Both the position numbers and the translations under genes were made by a program. DNA of 64,000 nucleotides from Nonomuraea sp. SBT364. GTDB taxonomy: Bacteria > Actinomycetota > Actinomycetes > Streptosporangiales > Streptosporangiaceae. Positions 49,701 through 58,619 of this stretch are shown here, one piece after another (within the stretch, counting starts at the first letter, position 1; each line of letters starts with the position of its first letter). Under the pieces are notes generated by a model. It was not told where the DNA came from, searched no databases, and was given only the letters and a program-made list of their open reading frames with translations. Location of the stretch: the NCBI RefSeq assembly GCF_001083785.1, contig NZ_LAVL01000019.1, positions 1 to 64,000 of the forward strand, given 5' to 3'.

Positions 49701-52700
49701 GTAGGCGTACTCGGTGCTGGGCGACTGCCCCGCCGACCTGCTGCGGTCGTGCTGCCACACCTTGGCCAGCCGGCCGAGCGGGTCGTGCTCCAGGTCGGTG
49801 CGGCGGCCGTTCTCGTCCTCCTCCGCGACCGGCTCGCCCCAGGCGGGTTCGACGTAGGTGACGTCGGCGTGCCCGAGCGGGTTGACGGTGCGTACCTCGG
49901 TCGCCTGCGCGCCCGACGCCGGCACGTACGACGTGGTGGTCGAGCCGCCCGACGCGTCGCTCTCCGCCGTCTCACGGCCGTACGCGTCGTAGGCGTGCGC
50001 CGTGGTCAGGACGTAGCGCGGGGTGCCCCCGTCGTAGCCGGCCAGCTCCTCCTCGCGGGTCACGTCGCCGCGCACCGGCGGCTGCCCGAACGCGCGGCCG
50101 TCGAAGTGGAAACGCTCGTCCTCCAGCACGTCGGCGGGCCGCTGGGGGGCGGCCGAGCACGGTCTGCCCACCTTCTCGACGCGGCTGGTGAAGTCCAGCA
50201 TCCAGGCGGCCGGGTCGCGGGCGTAGGTGTAGCGGACGCAGGTGTCGTCGCCGGGGTCGGCCACGTCGCCCAGCTCGCTCACCTGGGTGACGAAGCCGTA
50301 CTCGTCGTAGGCGCGCTCCTCGGCGGTGCGCCGCCAGGTGCCGTCCTCCTTCAGGTCGCGGGTGGTCATCTTCGCCGGCTGGAGCATGTAGGCCGTCTTG
50401 GTCACGCCCTCGAACGTGAACTCGGCCGTCTTGCGCCACCACGGCTCCTCGGCGGTCGCCGACAAGATCTTCCCGCCGTCGCCGTCGTGCACGATCGTCT
50501 CCAGGTCCGCGCCGGAGAGCTGGTCGTGGTCCTCGTACGCGCGGCCCTCGCTGTCGGTGACCTTGACGTCCTTGCGGGTCCCGTCGGCCAGCCGGTCGCC
50601 GTCCATGCCCCGGTGGAAGCGGTGCTCGGTCATCGTGCGCGGCCCGTCCTGGCCGTCGCCCTGCCGTACGCGGACGCGGGCGTAGCCGCGCCAGTCGGCC
50701 CAGGTGCGCTCCTTCGGCTTGACCAGCACGTTCTCGGCGTAGCGCCAGGCGGCTCCGTCGAGATACTCGTAGTCGGTGACCAGCCACGGTGACCGCGCGG
50801 TCCGGTCGACCTCCACCGTCTGCGCGACGACGTACTTGTGGAACCAGTCCAGGACCTCCATCTCGTCCTGCGGCGCCCACCGCTGCGGGTAGCAGCGCTT
50901 GGTGTTGCGGTCGGCCGCGGGCAGGCCGCCGGGCGCGCACTCCTCGGGCGCGTACGTGACCCGGGTCTCGCCGCCGGCCTCCGTGTTGATCGACTGGATG
51001 CGCCACCTGTACAGCGGCGCGCGGCCCTCGTCGGCGTCGACCCGGTTCTTCAGCTGCACCCCGGCGAACGTCACCGCCGGGAGCGTGACGGTGCCGCCGA
51101 CGTGGCCGGTGTGCTGGATCGACGCCAGCCACAGCGCCGGGCTCAGCCCGTCGCCCGTGGCGGGGAAGGAGTGGGTCAGCGTCCAGGAGTCCACGTCCCG
51201 GTATCCGGTGCCGGAACGGACCTGCGTCGTCACCTTCGCCAGCCGCTTGCGCGTCCAGAACGTCGGCGACAGCCGGTCCTTGCACGTCTCGCCCGCGTTG
51301 CAGTTGCGGTCGAAGGGGACGTCCGGCCAGTGCTTGGCGGTGTCCTTGGTGAGCTGGCCGGGCTCACAGGTGACGCTGCCGCCGGGCACGCACCGCTCGG
51401 CCGTGGTGAACGCGACCCGCGCCGCCGGCGCGCCGGTGAACAGCTCGCCCGAGCGGTAGCCGTAGTCGACGCGGGTCAGGTGGCCGCCGCGCACGTACGG
51501 GGTCTCCAGGTCGGGTTTCTCGTTGCGGCCGTAGTGGTTGGTCTCGGTGGCGTACCAGTACGTGACGGCGTTGCCGTGCCGGTCCACCGCGTAGTCGAGG
51601 TTCCAGCGCCACGCCTGCTGGCACCAGGCGTTCGCGGGGGTGGCGTTGTGGCACGGCTCGCCCGACTCGTTGCCGAACACGGGCACCGTCCAGGCCGACT
51701 TCGTCTCCGCCTTGCCCGACGTCCAGCCGGGCAGCCGGTTCAGGCCGAAGTGGTACTGGGTGCCGTCGGTCGTGGTGAGGCGCCAGTGCTCGCCGTCGTT
51801 GTCGCCGTTGGCCGCGCCGGTGAGCAGCTCGATCCGGGTGCCGTCGTCACGCTTGGGCCGCCACTGCTTGGTCGCGGCGTCCTTGACCAGTTCCACGGCC
51901 GAGCCGTTCAGCATCAGCGTGGCGTTCTCGTGGTCCCAGCACAGGTCGCCGGTCTTGCGCCCGTCGGCCATGCACGACTTGTACCGCCGCTCGATGAAGC
52001 CGCCCGGGGTGAGGTCGAAGCCCTCCCCCGCCCACGACACCTGGTTGTTGGTGGCCGAGGTGCGCCCGTCCACGCTCTGCGCGGAGTAGTTCAGGCTGAC
52101 CACGGGCTCCTCGCCGCCGATCGACGGCGGCACCCGCATCGGGTGGTTCCAGGTGAAGTCGCCCGACTGCGCGCCCACGCTCCAAGTCGCCGACGGCGAC
52201 AGCGAGGTGGCGGAGTAGTCGCCGGAGCCTCCCGACGCGGTGGCGGTCAGCGCGAACAGTGACGTGCCGGACGCCGCGACGTCCACCTCGGCCCGCAGCA
52301 CCCCGGCCTTGACGTCGTTCTCGGCCGGGAGAGGCTTCGGCTCGGGGCACGCCGCCGCCGGGCCGGCGGCTGTCAGCGCGCACTCCGGCAGCTCGACCAG
52401 CTTCAGCCGGGCGGCGTAGTCACCGCCGAACGCGTGCCGGAAGCCCGAATAGTCCAGCTCGACCCGGGCCGGGCCGCCGCGGGTCGCGCCCTTGCCCCGG
52501 GACAGGCGCAGCGCCACACCCGCCACGCCGGGGGTGCGGGCCCGGTCGAGCACCTCGACCTTGACCCGTTCCGGCGCGGGCTCGGCGCGCCGCGCCTCCG
52601 TGCCTGCCGGCGCGGAGATCCCCACCGGCAGCGCGCCGGCGGTGGCGCGGGCCTTGCCGCCCGGCGCCAGCTCGGCCACGCCGGGCTCCGGCCAGGACAC

Positions 52701-52976
52701 GGCCGGGGCCGTCCTGAGCGCGCGCCCCGCCGTGGCGTCCTTGGCCGGGGGCAGCACGGGGACCGCGCGGCCGGGCACCGGCTCCTCCTCTTGCACGCCC
52801 GGCCGCTCCCGCGGAGCGGCCTGCGCGGGCATGGCGTACACCAGTGGCACCGTGACCGCCACCGCCATGGCCGCGCAGCCGCGCACGAACCAGCGGAACT
52901 TGCGCGGGAACCACTCGAAGATCAGGAAAGTCGAACGTTCGGGCTCCGGGAGCTCCTCGGGGTCGTACATCCTCAC
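46782..52976 (-). CDS. Giant secreted RHS-repeat protein with Ala/Arg/Lys-rich C-terminal tail
   Basis: A 2064-aa protein. The N-terminal hydrophobic segment (FVRGCAAMAVAVTVPLVYAMPAQAA) signals export. The body has a TcB/SpvB-like N-region and many RHS/YD repeats (e.g. YAYDRAGRLTSVTD, YDALGRKTSTREG). The RHS core ends in HLGAREYDPSTGRFLSVDPVID and NGYAYANNNPASMTDPDG at about 1760-1810. Such cores normally precede a variable toxin. Here a hydrophobic segment (FWFAAGIALRIALQ) and about 120 residues of Ala/Arg/Lys helix (RRKALE, RRKAAE repeats) follow, then a polar tail ending LWFLWQVFRPRGGPD. No nuclease or deaminase motif and no adjacent immunity gene are seen. The LamG gene lies 70 bases upstream in the same direction. 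Confidence 0.9.
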   Translation of the reverse strand: MRMYDPEELPEPERSTFLIFEWFPRKFRWFVRGCAAMAVAVTVPLVYAMPAQAAPRERPGVQEEEPVPGRAVPVLPPAKDATAGRALRTAPAVSWPEPGVAELAPGGKARATAGALPVGISAPAGTEARRAEPAPERVKVEVLDRARTPGVAGVALRLSRGKGATRGGPARVELDYSGFRHAFGGDYAARLKLVELPECALTAAGPAAACPEPKPLPAENDVKAGVLRAEVDVAASGTSLFALTATASGGSGDYSATSLSPSATWSVGAQSGDFTWNHPMRVPPSIGGEEPVVSLNYSAQSVDGRTSATNNQVSWAGEGFDLTPGGFIERRYKSCMADGRKTGDLCWDHENATLMLNGSAVELVKDAATKQWRPKRDDGTRIELLTGAANGDNDGEHWRLTTTDGTQYHFGLNRLPGWTSGKAETKSAWTVPVFGNESGEPCHNATPANAWCQQAWRWNLDYAVDRHGNAVTYWYATETNHYGRNEKPDLETPYVRGGHLTRVDYGYRSGELFTGAPAARVAFTTAERCVPGGSVTCEPGQLTKDTAKHWPDVPFDRNCNAGETCKDRLSPTFWTRKRLAKVTTQVRSGTGYRDVDSWTLTHSFPATGDGLSPALWLASIQHTGHVGGTVTLPAVTFAGVQLKNRVDADEGRAPLYRWRIQSINTEAGGETRVTYAPEECAPGGLPAADRNTKRCYPQRWAPQDEMEVLDWFHKYVVAQTVEVDRTARSPWLVTDYEYLDGAAWRYAENVLVKPKERTWADWRGYARVRVRQGDGQDGPRTMTEHRFHRGMDGDRLADGTRKDVKVTDSEGRAYEDHDQLSGADLETIVHDGDGGKILSATAEEPWWRKTAEFTFEGVTKTAYMLQPAKMTTRDLKEDGTWRRTAEERAYDEYGFVTQVSELGDVADPGDDTCVRYTYARDPAAWMLDFTSRVEKVGRPCSAAPQRPADVLEDERFHFDGRAFGQPPVRGDVTREEELAGYDGGTPRYVLTTAHAYDAYGRETAESDASGGSTTTSYVPASGAQATEVRTVNPLGHADVTYVEPAWGEPVAEEDENGRRTDLEHDPLGRLAKVWQHDRSRSAGQSPSTEYAYRIRTDGPNIVTTRTFAADGEYIVSHELYDGLLRPRQTQEPAPGGGRVVTDTFHNSIGEVAKANEGYYATGDPGTDVFAVSDDDVAGQVVSAYDGTGELVSQSFRVKGAEKWKTSVRRSADAAHVTPAPGETATSVRSDAEGRIVELRQYKGATPAGEHDTTRYAYDRAGRLTSVTDSAGNVWRHHYDLRGREFKTEDPDKGVTTRVFNDVGEEVSSTDARGRTLVHAYDALGRKTSTREGSATGPLLAEWRHDALAKGHLAETVRYVDGQAYSARIEAIDREYRTLRQSVTIPAREGKLAGTYTFNTRYTEDDQVQSITFPAAGGLPGETVTYGYDALRQPSQVEGLSSYVTDARYGKLGETLQYELSTGTRKTWLTYTHEEGTRRLIRSQLDRDNATASDLDLRYTYDAAGNVTRIADRGRDADTQCFAYDHLRRLTSAWTATDDCAAGQPRSELIGGAAPYATSYAYDATGNRTKETHHAFGGRAEGVRDYAYPAAGGARPHALASVTPTGAVTEAASSYEYDAAGNVTVRRLGGSEQRLTWDAEGNLESVTEAGKTTSFVYDADGDRLIRKTPTDTTLYVDDMELRLDHAGQTVAGTRYYTVNGDAVAIRTSEGKVYFFAGDHHGTAHAAVDAASGALAIRRQTPFGTDRGAPPPWWPGERGFVGGTVDPTTKLVHLGAREYDPSTGRFLSVDPVIDEGDPQQMNGYAYANNNPASMTDPDGQLFWFAAGIALRIALQAAARRAAIAAARRKALEIARRKALEAARRKAAEIARRKALEAARKRAAAQAKKRAAAEARRKAIEKAKKAAAAAAKRRAAAARARAAAARARASAARAKARAAVRRAVTRRPKPASARPNHRPTTRRAQQRTNPPKAQRNPSNNNQVQQRKGLSDAQRRSIDEQMGVRRYDPDELRSYSQAARRESELIPDQGTGHSPASKKPQADTPRGSKGRTVLWFLWQVFRPRGGPD

Positions 52977-53046
52977 CGTCCAGGGTCGGGCATGGGAGTG
53001 CGGCCGGGGCCCGGCGGAGCCTGCGTACGGCTCCGCCGGAGAGGGG

Positions 53047-56000
53047 TCATTCGGCGGCGAGCCGGGCGACGGCCTCGTCGCTCAGCGCGCCCTGGTAGGT
53101 GCGTACGTCGTCGACGATCCCGGGCCAGTGCCCGCCGAACACCCCGCCGGCCGGGGCCCGGCCGAGCTGGAGCGGCCCGGTGGCGTTCCAGCCGCTGGAA
53201 TGGCCGGTCTCGGTGCTGGTCACGAGCCGCCCGCCGACGTAGACGCGCAACTTCTTGGCCAGCGCGTCGTACACGCCCGCGACGTGGGTCCACTCCATCG
53301 CGTACGGGACGGCGTCGGAGCGGGTGCGGACCACGGCGGCTCCGTCGGCGTCGGCGTCCGCCATCCCGAACGTCCAGCGCGGGCCCTCGGCCGCGTACCC
53401 GAGCGAGAAGCCGCTCGCCCGGGTCCCGCTCTGGGCCACCGCGCTCGCGTCGGCGGCGGGCAGCGAGTCGAGCTGCACCCAGGCCGAGACGGTGAAGCTG
53501 TCGTCGGTGCGGACCGCCGCCCGCGCCGCCTGCGCGTGGCCGGAGGTTCCGTCGAGCGCGAGCGCGCCGTCGAGCCAGCCGCCCGTCCAGGCCGTCCCCG
53601 GACCGAGGGCGAGCGGGCCCGTCACGTTCGCCGTGTCGGCGGCGGCCGTGCCGGTCTCCTCGTCCAGCCGCCAGTGGCCGGTCAGCGTGGCGGCGTGGTT
53701 GACCAGTTTCACCACCTCGTCGGCGGCCAGCGCCCGGTCGTGCACCCGGACCTCGTCCACCTCGCCGGGCCACGGGTCGGTCTGCCTGCCCTGGTAGAGG
53801 GCCTGCCCGACCTGCACCGCCGTCGCCGGTCCCGCCCCGCCGTGGTATGGCACCGGCCCGGCGGCCGGCTGCCCGTTCACGTACAGGAACATCGAGCGGG
53901 ACGCGGAGTCGTACACGCCGGCCAGGTGCGTCCACTCGCCCGCGACGGGGACGAACGCCGGGTTGCGCGCCCAGACGGTGAGCGACGTGCCCCCGGGGTG
54001 GTTCATCATGAACGCCCACGATCTGGTGCTGCCGTGATAGCCGAGCCAGACGCCGCTGTTGTCCTGCCCGCTCTGGCTGACGGCGGCCGCGTTGCCTGTG
54101 GGCAGTGACGACAGCCGCACCCACGCCGAGACGGCCAGGTTCGCCTCCGTCGGCGCGACGCCGGCGGAGGTGGTGGCGAACTGGCCCGCGCCGCCGAAGC
54201 GCAGCGCCTTGCCGGCCCTGCCCTCGCTCCACCCGGCGCCCGTCACGGCCGCCGGATGCGCGCCCGCCTCGTCACCGGCGGTCGCGCCGGAGCCCTCGTC
54301 GAGCCGCCAGTAGGCCGCCGGGCCGGTGCCGGCGCGCACGTTGAACACGTAGCTGCGGATCGGGCCCTGCTTGCCGGCGGCGTCCTTGCTGCGCACCGAC
54401 AGCACGTTCGGCCCCTCCTCCAGCGGGGTGAGCCGGACCGTTGCCGAGCCGCCCGTCGCGTCGGCGGCCACCTCGGTGACCGGGCTGGTGTTCAGCCCGT
54501 ACAGGAACGCGGTCACGTCGGGCACGCCGTCGGCGCCGAAGGTGAAGTCGCCGGCGCGGCCGAGCCCGTCGCCCCAGGCGTTCTCCGGGTACTGCGGCGA
54601 GCTCACCACGGGTTCGCGGCCCGGCGCGGTCATGTCCACGCCGATCTCGCACCAGGGGCTCCACGCGCTGCTGGCCCGCCCGTCCTCGCCGCGCACCCGC
54701 CACCGGATCACCGAGCCGTCGGCGTAGAGCCCGGCGGGCACCGTGGCGGTGAACGCGTTGCCCGACGAGGCTGCGGCCGTGACGAACTCGCCCAGCTTCG
54801 TCCCGGCGGCGTCGTACCACTCGAAGCGGCCCTTGACCGAGTTGTCGCCGTCGCGCAGCTTGGCCCACAGCTTCGGCGTCCCCGTCCCGACCAGCGGGCG
54901 GGCGTCCCCGGCGACGCAGCCGCCGCCCGGGTCCGACCAGGCGTCGGCGGCGACGGGCGCGGTGGGCACGGTGTTGTACTCGACGACCAGGGTGGGGTTG
55001 TTGCGGAACTTCTTCCAGCCGTACGTGTCGGTCTCGCTGGAGGCGCGCAGGCCCAGCGTGATGTTCGACCACTTCTTGGCCGAGGCCTGGACCGCAGCCT
55101 CGGTCGCGTCGAACTCCACGCCGCCCGCCGGGCAGGCGGTGCTCCAGCCCTTGGCGACCGTCTCGGTGTCGAGCTTCGTCGCCCAGGACGGCTGGTTGTT
55201 CCAGGTGGTCGACTTGCTGATCCCGCCGGTCAGCCAGAGCTCCACCGGCTTCTTCGTGCACGACCAGGCCCACGTCTCGTACGTGCGCAGGGTGGCCTTG
55301 ATGATCTGCTTGCCGTGGATGGCGGTGCCGGTGTTCATCTGGAAGAACGACCGGTTCGTGCCGCCCGTCTGGTTCTCGTGCCCGACGCGCGCCACGTCGC
55401 TGGAGTTGAGGTAGTTGGTGGTCGGGTATCGCTTCCAGACCGCGGTCCAGGCACCGCGCGCCGCCGACACCGACGGGTCCAGGTAGACCGGGTAGCGCGT
55501 GGCCGGGTCGGCCAGCATGCGGCGGTCGGGGGTCAGGGTCAGCGCCCCGCCGCCCAGGTCCAGGCCCATCTTCTCGTGGCGGGAGCCGGGGTTCGGCCCC
55601 TCGCCCGGCCGGTTGGCCAGGGCCATCCGCCTGCCCTGCCGGTCGGCGGGCGAATCCCACATCAGCGGCGTCGGCGCGGCGAACACCTCCGCGCCCGACC
55701 GGTCCACGGCCGCCAGGCCGCCGCCGGGGCCCTGCCGCACCGAGACGCCTTCGGCCTTCAGCGCGAACCGCAGCCGGTCGAGGCGTCCGCTCAGCGCCGC
55801 CTGCCGGTTCTTCACGACCAGGACGTGCGAGAAGCCGTCCACGTCCGCCGTCACCTGGAGGTCGACGCCGGGCAGCACCTCGGCGTAGGTGGCGGTGGCG
55901 CCGTCCAGGGCGGGCTCGGGCAGCCGGTCGGGCCAGGTCAGCGCCAGCGACTTGGCCCCGCGGGCCACCCGGGCCATCGGGGCGTCGCCGCCGCCGGAGA

Positions 56001-56433
56001 AGCGCAGGTCCACGGCGGTGGCGCCGGGGGCGATGGAGCCGTCGGGCAGGCGGCGCAGGGTGGTGTCGACCGGCGCCCACCTGCCCTCCTGACGCACCCG
56101 GATCGGCCGGGCGTGCTGCTCCAGCACGAAACCGCCCTCCGGCGTGGCGTAGACGGTTCGGGTCTCGCCGCGCAGGGAGCCGACCTCGACGCGCTCCCCG
56201 CTCTGCCTGGCCGCCGCCAGGGCGCCCGGCTCGGTGGCGGTGTCCGGTGGCTCCTGCCGCTCCTGCCGCTCGGCGGCCGGCGTGCCGGCGTGCGCCGGGG
56301 GCACGACCACGGCGGACAAGAGAAAAGCAGCCGCTGCGGCGACTGCTTTGAACGATCTGCTGGTTAAGGGAATGGGGGGTGTACCGGCGAGTCGGCGGCG
56401 TGACGACGCACCTGCGCTCCTGACCCGAGCCAT
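53047..56433 (-). CDS. Secreted LamG-domain protein paired with RHS
   Basis: A protein of about 1128 aa with a signal peptide (FKAVAAAAAFLLSAVVVPPAHA). Order: a beta-rich domain (RTVYATPEGGFVLEQHARPIRVRQEG), a DNRLRE-like domain (FFQMNTGTAIHGKQIIKATLRTYETWAWSC), an Ig-like region, then two LamG/concanavalin-like domains (AYWRLDEGSG, WVRLSSLPTG, WTHLAGVYD; and GHWRLDEETG, WVQLDSLPAA, WTHVAGVYD). LamG/DNRLRE proteins preceding giant RHS proteins are a familiar actinobacterial pair. Tandem ATG codons at 56436 and 56433 follow GGAGG; the second is better spaced. It probably binds glycan outside the cell and may help deliver or display the RHS shell. Confidence 0.9.
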   Translation of the reverse strand: MARVRSAGASSRRRLAGTPPIPLTSRSFKAVAAAAAFLLSAVVVPPAHAGTPAAERQERQEPPDTATEPGALAAARQSGERVEVGSLRGETRTVYATPEGGFVLEQHARPIRVRQEGRWAPVDTTLRRLPDGSIAPGATAVDLRFSGGGDAPMARVARGAKSLALTWPDRLPEPALDGATATYAEVLPGVDLQVTADVDGFSHVLVVKNRQAALSGRLDRLRFALKAEGVSVRQGPGGGLAAVDRSGAEVFAAPTPLMWDSPADRQGRRMALANRPGEGPNPGSRHEKMGLDLGGGALTLTPDRRMLADPATRYPVYLDPSVSAARGAWTAVWKRYPTTNYLNSSDVARVGHENQTGGTNRSFFQMNTGTAIHGKQIIKATLRTYETWAWSCTKKPVELWLTGGISKSTTWNNQPSWATKLDTETVAKGWSTACPAGGVEFDATEAAVQASAKKWSNITLGLRASSETDTYGWKKFRNNPTLVVEYNTVPTAPVAADAWSDPGGGCVAGDARPLVGTGTPKLWAKLRDGDNSVKGRFEWYDAAGTKLGEFVTAAASSGNAFTATVPAGLYADGSVIRWRVRGEDGRASSAWSPWCEIGVDMTAPGREPVVSSPQYPENAWGDGLGRAGDFTFGADGVPDVTAFLYGLNTSPVTEVAADATGGSATVRLTPLEEGPNVLSVRSKDAAGKQGPIRSYVFNVRAGTGPAAYWRLDEGSGATAGDEAGAHPAAVTGAGWSEGRAGKALRFGGAGQFATTSAGVAPTEANLAVSAWVRLSSLPTGNAAAVSQSGQDNSGVWLGYHGSTRSWAFMMNHPGGTSLTVWARNPAFVPVAGEWTHLAGVYDSASRSMFLYVNGQPAAGPVPYHGGAGPATAVQVGQALYQGRQTDPWPGEVDEVRVHDRALAADEVVKLVNHAATLTGHWRLDEETGTAAADTANVTGPLALGPGTAWTGGWLDGALALDGTSGHAQAARAAVRTDDSFTVSAWVQLDSLPAADASAVAQSGTRASGFSLGYAAEGPRWTFGMADADADGAAVVRTRSDAVPYAMEWTHVAGVYDALAKKLRVYVGGRLVTSTETGHSSGWNATGPLQLGRAPAGGVFGGHWPGIVDDVRTYQGALSDEAVARLAAE

Positions 56434-56578
56434 CATGCCTCCGAAGGCGCTCCGTAAAGCCGGGGATCAGCGCAAGTGTGTACGCGGCCGTACCGATGAT
56501 CAAGAGGTTGATCACGGTATGTAAGGAATTTCCAGGAATGGCGGCTTTTTTGACAAATATCGCCAATCCTCCGCCTCG

Positions 56579-57745
56579 TCAGCCCAGCTTCTCCAGCTTG
56601 ACGGCCTCTTTGAGGAAGACGATGCCGTCGATCGCACCGAGGTGTGCCGGGTTCAGGGGGAAGTAGGCGAAGTCGTGGGAGATGCGCGGGACGGGCTCCG
56701 CGACGGCTCCGGCCAGCCGGCGGGCGTCGACGATCGCGTGCTCCCACGGGAGCGTGGACAGGATGCCCTCGGCGGTGTCAGGCGGCGGGTTGTCGCCGCC
56801 GACCGTGCCGAAGGCCGAGGCCAGGAAGGCATACCGGTCGCCCAGGTGCGACGCGGCGATCGCCCCCGCGCTCCACCACTCCAGCACCTGGTCACCGAAC
56901 GACATCAAGCTCTTGTGCCGCTGCAGATGGAGGTTGGCGGAGAAGACCAGGGCCGGGCCGTGCTCGGCGACGGCACGCAGGTTGGCGGCCATCATCGCGT
57001 CCCGCAGTGCCGACAGCCGGGTCCACCGGGCCGGGGACGCGTCGGCCATGCCGTGGTGGTAGCGGAGCAGGCCGAGGGCGGTGCGCCCGTACAGGGCCGC
57101 CCGTTCCCCGTCCCCGGCGCTCAGCCCCGGCGACTGCGTGTCGAGCAGCGCCAGCAGTTCGTCGGTGATCAGGCGCAGCCGCTGGGCGTCGGCGGAGCGG
57201 CCGATCGACAGCGACGGATCCATGGCGGTGGCCTCGTTCGACCACCGCTCGTCCGGGCCCAGCAGCGCGTCGAGGGTTTCCACCGTGCACGGGTGCGGGC
57301 TGTCCAGCAGGGCGTAGAGGGAGGTGAGCGCCTCGCGCGGGCTCGCCGCCCAATACTCCAGCGGGCCGTCGAAGCCGAAGAAGCGGATCTTGTCCTCATG
57401 TTCCTCGTTGTAGGCGCGCATCCAGCGCACGAGCTCGCGATTGGCCGCGAACTCGCCGAAGCCATGGCTGAAGCCGCGTTCCATGACGTCGTCGAGCGTG
57501 CCCGCCCCCGTCGAGACGTAGTCGTCCACCACGAGGCCCAGGAGACAGTCGCTCTCGGCGGCGAACGACCGGTAGCCCTCGTGCTCGACCAGATGCCGGA
57601 AGATCTCGTTGCGCACCTCCCCCAGCTCCCCCACGAAGTGCCTGGCCTCGCCCAGGCCGAGCAGCAGGGGCCGGGCGGGAAGCGACCGCAGGAACGCCGA
57701 GACGCCCGCGCCGTCCAGTGGCCGGGCCATGTCCTTGATGTCCAT
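56579..57745 (-). CDS. Erythromycin-esterase family protein
   Basis: A 388-aa protein of the Ere superfamily: LLLGLGEARHFVGELGEVRNEIFRHLVEHEGYRSFAAESD carries the conserved His/Glu site, VDDYVSTGAGTLDDVMERGFSHGFGEFAANRELVRWMRAYN follows, and ALVFSANLHLQRHKS is the second His block. Members hydrolyse macrolide lactones, but most chromosomal ones have unknown substrates and may act as succinoglycan-like or other esterases. ATG 57745 has no good Shine-Dalgarno. It is divergent from a TioE-like MerR regulator. Confidence 0.88.
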   Translation of the reverse strand: MDIKDMARPLDGAGVSAFLRSLPARPLLLGLGEARHFVGELGEVRNEIFRHLVEHEGYRSFAAESDCLLGLVVDDYVSTGAGTLDDVMERGFSHGFGEFAANRELVRWMRAYNEEHEDKIRFFGFDGPLEYWAASPREALTSLYALLDSPHPCTVETLDALLGPDERWSNEATAMDPSLSIGRSADAQRLRLITDELLALLDTQSPGLSAGDGERAALYGRTALGLLRYHHGMADASPARWTRLSALRDAMMAANLRAVAEHGPALVFSANLHLQRHKSLMSFGDQVLEWWSAGAIAASHLGDRYAFLASAFGTVGGDNPPPDTAEGILSTLPWEHAIVDARRLAGAVAEPVPRISHDFAYFPLNPAHLGAIDGIVFLKEAVKLEKLG

Positions 57746-57749
57746 GTCA

Positions 57750-57785
57750 TCAACGGTATCGTTGAACTTTCGGTGTAAACTTTCG
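57750..57785. promoter_or_regulatory. Operator candidates between the Ere-like gene and the TioE-like regulator
   Basis: TCAACG-GTAT-CGTTGA (57750-57765) is a perfect dyad, and AACTTTCG occurs twice as a direct repeat at 57765-57772 and 57778-57785, 13 bp apart. They are probable sites for the divergent MerR-type protein. Confidence 0.6.
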
Positions 57786-57836
57786 CGCGGAAACCCCCAC
57801 TTCCGGCGCGCCGGACCTTCAATCGGCGAGGTATCC

Positions 57837-58532
57837 ATGAGGCCAGTGGACCTGGCGCGCGAGCACGGCCTGTCCACCCAGGCGATCAGGAACTACGAGG
57901 ACGCCGGCATCCTGCCCGCCGCCGAACGCTCCGCCCACGGCTACCGCGCCTATTCGCCGCTGCACGCCCACGCACTGCGCGCGTTCCTCGCCCTCGTGCC
58001 CGGGCACGGCCACCGGACGGCCACGGCGATCATGCAGGCGGTCAACCGGGGCAACACAGCGGACGCGCTCGGGGTCATCGACGAGAGCCACGGCCGGCTC
58101 CTCGACGACCGGCGCACCCTCCAGGCCGTCGAAGCCGCGCTCCGCGACCTGGCGCCCGTCCCGCCGGAGCGCGGCGACACGTTCATCGGCCCCCTGGCCA
58201 GGAGGCTCGGCCTGCGCCCCGCCACCTTGCGCAAGTGGGAGCACGCCGGGCTCGTCCAGCCGCGCCGCGACCCGCGGACCGGCTACCGCGTCTACAGCGC
58301 GGCCGACGTACGGGACGTCCGGCTGGCCCACCAGCTCAGGCGGGGCGGCTACCTGCTGGAGCAGATCGCCCCGCTGATCGCCCAGGTCCGCTCCGCCGGA
58401 GGCGTCGGCCCCCTGGAGTCGACTCTGCGCGACTGGCAGGCCCGCCTGTCCGCCCGGGGCCGCGCCATGCTCACGGGCGCCGCCGGCCTGGACGCCTACC
58501 TCCACGTCCGCGACGGCCGGAAAACCGGTTGA
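57837..58532 (+). CDS. TioE-like regulator with two MerR helix-turn-helix domains
   Basis: A 231-aa protein with two MerR-type DNA-binding domains: VDLAREHGLSTQAIRNYEDAGILPAAERSAHGYRAYS at 4-40 and GPLARRLGLRPATLRKWEHAGLVQPRRDPRTGYRVYS at about 120-156. This duplicated architecture is that of TioE-family regulators, named from the thiocoraline cluster. ATG 57837 has CGAGGT upstream. Together with the divergent Ere-like gene it forms a compact resistance-type module. No ligand domain is evident. Confidence 0.9.
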   Translation: MRPVDLAREHGLSTQAIRNYEDAGILPAAERSAHGYRAYSPLHAHALRAFLALVPGHGHRTATAIMQAVNRGNTADALGVIDESHGRLLDDRRTLQAVEAALRDLAPVPPERGDTFIGPLARRLGLRPATLRKWEHAGLVQPRRDPRTGYRVYSAADVRDVRLAHQLRRGGYLLEQIAPLIAQVRSAGGVGPLESTLRDWQARLSARGRAMLTGAAGLDAYLHVRDGRKTG

Positions 58533-58560
58533 GGCTTCCTGCCGCGTTCCCGTAGGTTTC

Positions 58561-58577
58561 CTGCGGCCTTTCCGCAG
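58561..58577. terminator. Short stem-loop after the TioE-like gene
   Basis: CTGCGG (58561-58566) pairs with CCGCAG (58572-58577) across a 5-base loop, 28 bases after the stop. Weak terminator candidate. Confidence 0.5.
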
Positions 58578-58619
58578 TGAAGACAGAGGACAACAACCGC
58601 GTGACCCCGCCTGCTCGCC

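Noticed and set aside
46890..52262. Long plus-strand open frames opposite the RHS gene
   Set aside because: The RHS frame has canonical YD repeats and core closure; the opposite frames are low-complexity shadows.
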